From: Oleispirillum sp965228165
Lineage (GTDB): Bacteria > Pseudomonadota > Alphaproteobacteria > Rhodospirillales > Rhodospirillaceae
Reading direction: 5' to 3'
DNA length: 64,000 nucleotides
NCBI GenBank assembly: GCA_965228165.1
Contig: CBDDHB010000003.1
Span: 1,674,001 to 1,738,000 of the forward strand
Shown: positions 58,791 through 64,000 of the stretch, piece after piece
Position numbering within the stretch: position 1 is the stretch's first letter
Layout: the number at the start of each line of letters is the position of its first letter
Notes under the pieces: model-generated
The model's database searches: none
Seen by the model: the letters and a program-made list of their open reading frames with translations, nothing else
What the model was told of the DNA's origin: nothing
Made by a program: the position numbers and the translations under genes

Positions 58791-58806
58791 GTTTAATTAA
58801 TTAAAC
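58791..58806. promoter_or_regulatory. 16-bp perfect palindrome, operator-like site before the ABC operon
   Basis: GTTTAATTAATTAAAC is fully self-complementary and lies 58 bp before the ATG of the ATPase gene. It is the partner of the site at 55721-55736. The surrounding 58735-58806 is the most AT-rich part of this intergenic region (58552-58863) and is the likely promoter. The rest of that 312-bp gap holds only the terminator at 58615. Confidence 0.65.
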
Positions 58807-58863
58807 GTGACATGCTGGTTGCGTCGTCCCTCGGGTGGCGAACGTATTCACGGTGGAAAGCCC

Positions 58864-59994
58864 ATGTCCGAAACCGCCCCGCAACCGTCCGATTGTCTGG
58901 TCCGCTTCGCCGGAGTCCGGAAAACCTATGACGGCGAGACCCTGATCGTGAAGAACCTCGACCTCGATATCCGGCGGGGCGAGTTCCTGACCCTGTTGGG
59001 ACCGTCGGGGTCGGGCAAGACCACCACCCTGATGATGCTGGCCGGATTCGAAACCCCGACGGAGGGCGAAATCACCCTCGACGGGCGGTCCATCCGCGCC
59101 GTTCCGGCGCACCGGCGCGGCATCGGCATGGTGTTCCAGAACTACGCCCTGTTCCCCCACATGACGATCGAGGAAAACGTCGCCTTCCCCCTGATGGTGC
59201 GCGGCCTGTCCCGCGCCGAACGCGGCGCCAAGGCGCGCGAGGCGTTGGCGATGGTGAAGCTGGAATCCCTGTGGCGGCGGCGTCCGGCGCAGCTCTCCGG
59301 CGGCCAGCAGCAGCGGGTCGCCCTGGCCCGCGCCCTGGTCTTCCAGCCGCAACTGGTGCTGATGGACGAGCCCCTGGGGGCCCTGGACAAGCAGCTGCGC
59401 GAGCATATGCAACTGGAAATCAAGCAGATCCACAAAAGCCTGGGGGTGACCGTGGTCTACGTCACCCACGACCAGACCGAGGCCTTGACCATGTCGGACC
59501 GCATCGCCGTCTTCAACGACGGGGTGATCCAGCAGCTGGACACGCCGCACGGCCTGTACGAATCGCCGCAGAACCGCTTCGTCGCCAACTTCATCGGCGA
59601 GAACAACACCCTGTCCGGCACCGTCGAGGAAATCCTGGACGGCGGCTTCTGCCGGGTGCGCCTGTCCGACGGCCATTACGCCACGGCGCGCGCGGTCAAG
59701 GTGGCGGGGGTCGGCGCGCCCACCGTGCTGTCGATGCGGCCGGAAAAGGTCCATGTCGAGGATTACGGCCCGCGCCACGTCAACCGGCTGATGGGCACGG
59801 TGAGGGAGACGATCTATCACGGCGACCATACCCGGCTGCGGCTTGCGGTCGCCGGAAATCCGGAGTTCACGGTGAAGATGCGGTTCCGCCCCAACCGGCC
59901 GATTCCGGGCGCGGGGGAAAAGGTCGCCGTCGCCTTCGCCGCCGAGGACTGCCACGCCCTGGACGCCCCGGAAGAGGCGTCGCGGGCGGACTGA
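58864..59994 (+). CDS. potA: polyamine-type ABC transporter ATPase
   Basis: A 376-residue ATPase: Walker A LLGPSGSGKTTT, MVFQNYALFPHM, signature QLSGGQQQRVALARAL, Walker B LVLMDEPLGALDKQ and YVTHDQTEALTMSDRIAV. The C-terminal OB/TOBE part (about 285-376) is typical of PotA/FbpC relatives. GGTGGAAAG precedes the start at suitable spacing. First gene of a four-gene importer operon; next to gabDT it would bring in putrescine or a related GABA precursor. Substrate by context. Confidence 0.88.
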   Translation: MSETAPQPSDCLVRFAGVRKTYDGETLIVKNLDLDIRRGEFLTLLGPSGSGKTTTLMMLAGFETPTEGEITLDGRSIRAVPAHRRGIGMVFQNYALFPHMTIEENVAFPLMVRGLSRAERGAKAREALAMVKLESLWRRRPAQLSGGQQQRVALARALVFQPQLVLMDEPLGALDKQLREHMQLEIKQIHKSLGVTVVYVTHDQTEALTMSDRIAVFNDGVIQQLDTPHGLYESPQNRFVANFIGENNTLSGTVEEILDGGFCRVRLSDGHYATARAVKVAGVGAPTVLSMRPEKVHVEDYGPRHVNRLMGTVRETIYHGDHTRLRLAVAGNPEFTVKMRFRPNRPIPGAGEKVAVAFAAEDCHALDAPEEASRAD

Positions 59995-60018
59995 GACGAG
60001 GCTTTTGGTTTTCACGTC

Positions 60019-60035
60019 GCGGGGCGCGGCCCCGC
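60019..60035 (+). other. intergenic stem-loop between ATPase and binding-protein genes
   Basis: GCGGGGC-GCG-GCCCCGC, a 7-bp perfect stem with a 3-base loop and no U tract. It lies in the 62-bp gap of the operon. Such hairpins can act as processing or mRNA-stability elements. Confidence 0.55.
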
Positions 60036-60056
60036 TCTGAAGGGGAGCAAGGGAGC

Positions 60057-61103
60057 ATGGGTAAGACGTTGACGACCGCCGCCCTGATCGCGGCGATGAC
60101 CGCCCTCGCGACGACCGCCGCCGAGGCGCGCGACCTGACCGTGGTGGGCTGGGGCGGCGCGTTCCAGAAGGTGATGAAGGAGGTCTATTTCGACCCCTTC
60201 ACCAAGGCCTCCGGCATCAAGATGGCCGACGAATCCTGGGACGGCGGCATCGGCGTGCTGCGCGCCAAGGTCGAGGGCGGCAACGCCACCTGGGACGTGG
60301 TCGAGGTGGAATCCGACGAACTGGCGGTGGGCTGCGAGGAAGGCCTGTTCGTGCCCCTCGACTGGTCGAAAATCGGCGGCAAGGACGCCTATCTGCCCGA
60401 CGCGGTCCACGACTGCGGCGTCGGCACCATCGCCTACGACTTCGTGCTCGCCTATGACAAGGACAAGCTGAAGACCCCGCCGACCGGCTGGGCGGACTTC
60501 TTCGACACCCAGAAATTCCCGGGCAAGCGCGGCCTGCGCGGCGGTGCGAAATCCACCCTGGAATTCGCCCTGATCGGCGACGGCGTGCCGCCGAAGGACG
60601 TCTATAAGGTTCTGGCGACGCCGGAGGGCGTCGATCGCGCCTTCAAGAAGCTGGATTCGATCAAGAAGGACTTGATCTTCTGGAAGGCGGGGGCGCAGCC
60701 GCCGCAGCTTCTCGCCTCGGGCGAGGTGGTGATGACCTCGGTCTACAACGGCCGCATCGACGCCGCCAACCAGACCGACAAGCGCAACTTCGGCATCGTC
60801 TGGAACGGCGCGCTGTTCACCATCGATTCCTGGGTGATCCTGAAGGGCAGCCCCAACGTCGCCAGCGCGTACAAGTACCTGGACTTCGTCGGCAAGCCCG
60901 CCACCCAGGCGAAGCTGACGCCGTCCATCGCCTATGGCCCGACCGCCAAGGACGCCGCCAAGTACATCGATCCGAAGCGTCTGCCCGACATGCCGACCGC
61001 GCCGGACAACATGAAGAACATCGTCACCATCGATCCGGCCTTCTGGCTGGAGAACATCGACCGCCTGAACGACCGCTTCAACAAGTGGGCGGCCGCCAAC
61101 TGA
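60057..61103 (+). CDS. polyamine-type extracellular solute-binding protein
   Basis: A 348-residue periplasmic binding protein of the PotD/PotF (SBP_bac_8) kind. The signal peptide is MGKTLTTAALIAAMTALATTAAEA, then DLTVVGWGGAFQKVMKEVYFDPF. Typical segments are TWDVVEVESDELAVGCEEGLFVPLDW, GTIAYDFVLAYDKDKLKTPP and SVYNGRIDAANQ. GGGAGC precedes the start at 60057. It sits between the ATPase and the permeases, with hairpins on both sides that could raise its level relative to the membrane genes. Confidence 0.88.
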   Translation: MGKTLTTAALIAAMTALATTAAEARDLTVVGWGGAFQKVMKEVYFDPFTKASGIKMADESWDGGIGVLRAKVEGGNATWDVVEVESDELAVGCEEGLFVPLDWSKIGGKDAYLPDAVHDCGVGTIAYDFVLAYDKDKLKTPPTGWADFFDTQKFPGKRGLRGGAKSTLEFALIGDGVPPKDVYKVLATPEGVDRAFKKLDSIKKDLIFWKAGAQPPQLLASGEVVMTSVYNGRIDAANQTDKRNFGIVWNGALFTIDSWVILKGSPNVASAYKYLDFVGKPATQAKLTPSIAYGPTAKDAAKYIDPKRLPDMPTAPDNMKNIVTIDPAFWLENIDRLNDRFNKWAAAN

Positions 61104-61110
61104 TCCCGAA

Positions 61111-61137
61111 CCGGGGGCGCGGCGACGCGCCCTCCGG
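61111..61137 (+). other. intergenic stem-loop between binding-protein and permease genes
   Basis: A core of GGGCGCG-GCGA-CGCGCCC at 61115-61132 is extended by CCGG pairs at 61111-61114 and 61134-61137 with one bulged T. There is no U tract. The position after a binding-protein gene is classic for elements that protect upstream mRNA and lower permease expression. Confidence 0.6.
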
Positions 61138-61164
61138 TCCGCCACCCTTGCGGGGAACCCCGGC

Positions 61165-62388
61165 ATGACCAGCGACGCCGATCTTCTGAAAGTCCGCCTG
61201 CGCCGCGCCGAACGGATGCGGCAGATCAAGGCGTTCGGCCTGATCGCGCCGCTGTTGGGGTTCCTGCTGATTTCCTTCGTCGTGCCGATCGCGGCGATGA
61301 TGCTGCGCTCGGTCCACGACACCGAACTCTCCGGCGTCTGGCCCGCCACCGCCGCCGCGATCCGAACCTGGGACGACCGCAAGACCCTGCCCGACGAGGC
61401 GACCTTCGCCGCCCTGGCCCAGGATTTGAAAACCAGCCAGAAGGAACGCACCCTGGCGGTGGCGGCCCGACGCCTCAACTACGATCTGCGCAACGGCCGC
61501 TCGCTGCTGTTTTCCACCGCCCGCGCCCTGCCCGAGGCCGCCGACCGCTGGACCGACGCGGTGGTCGCCGCCAACCCCCGCTGGGCCGACGTCGAAACCT
61601 GGGGCGCGGTGGCCCGAGCCTCCGGCCCGGCCACCGGGTTCTTCCTGCTCGCCGCGCTCGACCGCAACCGCACCGCCTCGGGCAAGATCGTCTCCGCCCC
61701 GCCGGAGGAAGCGCTGTTCGTCGATGTGCTGAAGCGCACCTTCGTCGTCAGTCTGGCGGTGACCCTGCTGTGTCTGGCGATGGGCTATCCGGTCGCCTAT
61801 CTGCTGGCGGCGCTGCCGCCCAATCGCGGCAACCTGTTGATGATCCTGGTGCTGCTGCCCTTCTGGACGTCGCTTCTGGTGCGCACCACCGCCTGGGTGG
61901 TGGTGTTGCAGGAAAACGGACTGGTCAACAACGCCCTGATCTGGCTGGGCGTCATCGAGAAACCGATGCGCCTGATCTACAATCAGGTCGGCGTCTATGT
62001 GGCGATGACCCACATCCTGCTGCCGTTCATGATCCTGCCGCTCTATTCGGTGATGAAGGCGATCCCCCCCGCCTATGTGCGCGCCGCGCGGTCCCTGGGC
62101 GCGTCGCCCGCCACCGCCTTCCTGCGCGTCTATGTGCCGCAGACCCTGCCCGGCATCGGCGCGGGCGGCCTGCTCGTCTTCATCATGGCGATCGGCTATT
62201 ACATCACCCCCGCCCTGGTCGGCGGCGCGGGCGACCAGTTGATCAGCTATTTCATCGCCTATTACACCTCCAGCTCGGTCAACTGGGGGCTGGCCTCGGC
62301 GCTGGGCGCGGTGCTGCTCTCCGCCACCCTGATTCTGTATGGGATTTACAACCGTCTGGTCGGCGCCGACGGGGTCAAGCTGGGGTAA
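61165..62388 (+). CDS. potB: polyamine-type ABC transporter permease (PotB/PotH-like)
   Basis: A 407-residue permease. TM1 (about 25-50) is followed by an unusually long, mostly polar region (about 50-185), then the remaining TMs with the EAA loop YVRAARSLGASPATAFLRVYVPQTLPGI. The ending GIYNRLVGADGVKLG is typical of the group. The long insertion between TM1 and TM2 occurs in some alphaproteobacterial members. It precedes the partner permease by 9 bp. Confidence 0.87.
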   Translation: MTSDADLLKVRLRRAERMRQIKAFGLIAPLLGFLLISFVVPIAAMMLRSVHDTELSGVWPATAAAIRTWDDRKTLPDEATFAALAQDLKTSQKERTLAVAARRLNYDLRNGRSLLFSTARALPEAADRWTDAVVAANPRWADVETWGAVARASGPATGFFLLAALDRNRTASGKIVSAPPEEALFVDVLKRTFVVSLAVTLLCLAMGYPVAYLLAALPPNRGNLLMILVLLPFWTSLLVRTTAWVVVLQENGLVNNALIWLGVIEKPMRLIYNQVGVYVAMTHILLPFMILPLYSVMKAIPPAYVRAARSLGASPATAFLRVYVPQTLPGIGAGGLLVFIMAIGYYITPALVGGAGDQLISYFIAYYTSSSVNWGLASALGAVLLSATLILYGIYNRLVGADGVKLG

Positions 62389-62397
62389 AGACTAATC

Positions 62398-63222
62398 ATG
62401 GCCGCACCCATCCTTCGCACCAAAAGCGAACGCGCCTGGACCGCCGCCCTGTGGGGGATAAGCGGCTTGGTCTTCGTCTTCCTGCTGGCGCCGATCCTGG
62501 CCATCGTGCCGCTGTCGTTTTCCTCCGGGCAGTTCCTGACCTATCCCATTCCCGGATTCTCGCTGCGCTGGTACGCCGACTTCTTCACCTCGGACAAATG
62601 GATCGACAGCCTGGGCAACAGCCTGATCGTCGGCGTCTCCTCCACCGTGCTCGCCACCGCCCTCGGCACCCTCGCCTCCCTCGGGCTGGTGCGGGCGCGA
62701 TTCCGGGGCAAGGGCCTGATCATGGGAATCCTGCTGTCGCCGATGATCGTGCCGATGGTGATCACCGCCGTCGGGTTCTATTTCTTCTTCTCCCCCCTCG
62801 GGCTGATCGCCAGCTTCACCGGCCTGATCGTCGCCCATACCGCGCTCGCCGCCCCCTTCGTCGTGGTCACCGTCACCGCCACCCTGCAAGGCTTCGACAT
62901 GAACCTCGCCCGCGCCTCGGCCAGCCTGGGCGCGGGACCGACCACCACCTTCTTCAAGGTGATCCTGCCCCTGATCGCGCCGGGCGTCGCCTCCGGCGCC
63001 CTGTTCGCCTTCGCTACCTCGTTCGACGAGGTGGTGGTCGTCCTGTTCGTCGCCGGACCCGGCCAGCGAACCCTGCCGCGCGAAATGTTCTCGGGCATCC
63101 GCGAAAATATCAGCCCCACCATCACCGCCGTCGCCACCATCCTGATCCTGTTCTCGGTGCTGCTGCTGGTCGCCCTGGAACTCCTGCGCCGCCGTAACGC
63201 CCGCCTGCGCGGCGGGGCGTAA
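62398..63222 (+). CDS. potC: polyamine-type ABC transporter permease (PotC/PotI-like)
   Basis: A 274-residue, six-TM permease: FLLAPILAIVPLSFSSGQFLTYP near the start, then SLRWYADFFTSDKWIDSLGNSL. The EAA loop is NLARASASLGAGPTTTFFKVILPLIAPG, and FATSFDEVVVVLFVAGPGQRTLPREMF follows. Last gene of the operon; it would form the membrane channel with the upstream permease. Confidence 0.9.
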   Translation: MAAPILRTKSERAWTAALWGISGLVFVFLLAPILAIVPLSFSSGQFLTYPIPGFSLRWYADFFTSDKWIDSLGNSLIVGVSSTVLATALGTLASLGLVRARFRGKGLIMGILLSPMIVPMVITAVGFYFFFSPLGLIASFTGLIVAHTALAAPFVVVTVTATLQGFDMNLARASASLGAGPTTTFFKVILPLIAPGVASGALFAFATSFDEVVVVLFVAGPGQRTLPREMFSGIRENISPTITAVATILILFSVLLLVALELLRRRNARLRGGA

Positions 63223-63490
63223 CACCAGGCCGGGGCGCTGCCCCGGACCCTGCTGGGGAAAAGGTTGCGTGGGGACTCGGTCCCCCCGCGCCCCCATTCC
63301 TTAAGGTTTTCGCGCTGCGCACCATGGAACCGTCACGCGGCGTGAAGGCGTTATTGCGCTGCGCGCGGAAATCTGGATGACGGGTTGGGCCGGAAGAGGA
63401 AGGGCGGGTTTGAAGTAGGAGGTCAGGAAAGCGGGCCTTCGAATTAAGTACGGTGTCCCCTGAATTCCTGAATTCCCCTACTGCAACAAC
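63223..63490. other. intergenic region with GC hairpin and composition break
   Basis: 268 bp without a gene. It opens with a perfect hairpin, CCGGGGC-GCT-GCCCCGG (63230-63246), of the same style as those inside the transporter operon but without a U tract. From about 63400 the sequence loses its GC richness, and a short direct repeat of CTGAATTCC occurs near 63460-63475. It probably marks the junction with foreign DNA. Confidence 0.5.
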
Positions 63491-64000
63491 CTATCTATAA
63501 TTTCTCGATATTCCGAGTTTTTCAAAGAAAAATTCATGACGAAGACGGGCATTCTTTATCAGGTCATCATAAGATATGGCGTGGACATACCCGAGATTCG
63601 GGATATATCCAAAATAACTGTTGCTGCCTTCTATCGGAGACAGGCGCGTCTTGCATTTTATGTCTATATGTTCCGTCATGTCGGCAATTAAAAAACAGTG
63701 AATCGGCCTTGTTTCGCTGATTTTTATATGCCGACCGTCGTATGTTTTTTCTCCGCTAATGCCATTTTCTAATTCTATTTTATACTTCATGAACCTATCA
63801 AATGGATCCTCTGCATCATATCCTTTTTCACCATGTGTTGAGTATGATTTGCGCGAAGGTCGTTTAAATTCTATTATGAATATCGGTGAATTATCTTTAT
63901 CCTCACGGTCAAATGCTAATTCTTCATCAAGTATGAATAATACATCAGGTCGTTTTTCATCCTTGCTCTGGTTGAATTGGCTTAATGGAGCATCTGAGGC
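63491..64000 (-). CDS. C-terminal part of a PD-(D/E)xK nuclease-like protein (runs off window)
   Basis: The frame is open from the window edge to the TAG at 63491, giving 169 residues of a longer protein whose start lies beyond 64000. An internal ATG at 63790 could be mistaken for a start, but the upstream codons read as protein (DAPLSQFNQSKDEKRPDVLF). The segment RPDVLFILDEE followed about 25 residues later by IFIIEFKRPSRK has the D...ExK spacing of PD-(D/E)xK nucleases. Base composition is far more AT-rich than everything to the left. The family may belong to defence or ATPase-nuclease proteins; I cannot name it. Confidence 0.65.
   Translation of the reverse strand, partial: ASDAPLSQFNQSKDEKRPDVLFILDEELAFDREDKDNSPIFIIEFKRPSRKSYSTHGEKGYDAEDPFDRFMKYKIELENGISGEKTYDGRHIKISETRPIHCFLIADMTEHIDIKCKTRLSPIEGSNSYFGYIPNLGYVHAISYDDLIKNARLRHEFFFEKLGISRNYR

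Noticed and set aside
63491..63790. A complete 99-residue hypothetical gene starting at 63790
   Set aside because: The frame stays open from there to the window edge with protein-like sequence including the PD-(D/E)xK signature, so the ATG is internal.

Overview
The window comes from a very GC-rich genome with tight ATGA and GTGA operon overlaps. TAXI-type TRAP binding proteins, DUF697 membrane proteins, a CysTWA/Sbp sulfate importer and a GABA/polyamine operon together suggest an alphaproteobacterium, possibly of the Rhodospirillales. That assignment is an inference from gene content. I see no rRNA, tRNA, CRISPR array or insertion sequence.

Layout. (1) 0.1-6.2 kb: a probable operon of a two-TM sensor-like protein, a sensor-MFS fusion, a periplasmic ABC_sub_bind protein, a GNAT acetyltransferase, a ParA-like ATPase and a DUF697 membrane protein; a TAXI binding protein faces it at 6.1-7.2 kb. 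(2) 7.3-14.6 kb: natural-product support genes. These are a diaminopropionate ammonia-lyase homologue, two peptide-exporter-type ABC half-transporters, an EctB/Dat-like diaminobutyrate aminotransferase, a type II thioesterase and an Sfp-type phosphopantetheinyl transferase. (3) 14.6-21.8 kb: a second DUF697 protein, a malate/L-lactate dehydrogenase-family enzyme, a DUF2157-like membrane protein, the sulfate ABC importer and a JAMM metalloprotease. (4) 21.9-55.4 kb: a trans-AT polyketide synthase / NRPS cluster in two converging arms. The plus arm is AT-ER, discrete ACP, AsnB-like amidotransferase and a giant PKS; the minus arm is a PKS-NRPS ending in C-A-PCP-TE, followed by a second acyltransferase-like protein. 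(5) 55.8-63.2 kb: gabD, gabT and a polyamine-type ABC importer, with a shared 16-bp palindrome before gabD and before the transporter. (6) 63.4-64.0 kb: an abrupt AT-rich tract with the C-terminal part of a PD-(D/E)xK nuclease-like protein running off the window.

The PKS is the most interesting part. AT-ER, freestanding ACP, AsnB-like amidotransferase, KS-KR-ACP and KS-[DH-like, no catalytic residues]-ACP is the arrangement known for glutarimide polyketides: a malonamyl starter, one elongation, then Michael-type branching that closes the 2,6-piperidinedione ring. Downstream modules and the terminal NRPS part differ from anything I can name. The single A domain has an acidic residue in its pocket, and Dab-forming and Dap-degrading enzymes are nearby, so a basic amino acid at the chain end is possible.

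Caution. About two dozen reading-frame breaks occur, many in G/C or A homopolymers, and they hit housekeeping-type genes (cysT, cysW, gabT, ldh-like) as well as the PKS. That points mainly to sequencing errors. Several PKS/NRPS domains also lack internal segments (KS3 start, a KS3/KS4 chimera, KR6 nucleotide-binding region, KS7 middle, end of the C domain). These could be assembly collapse of repeats or real decay, and the sequence alone does not decide.
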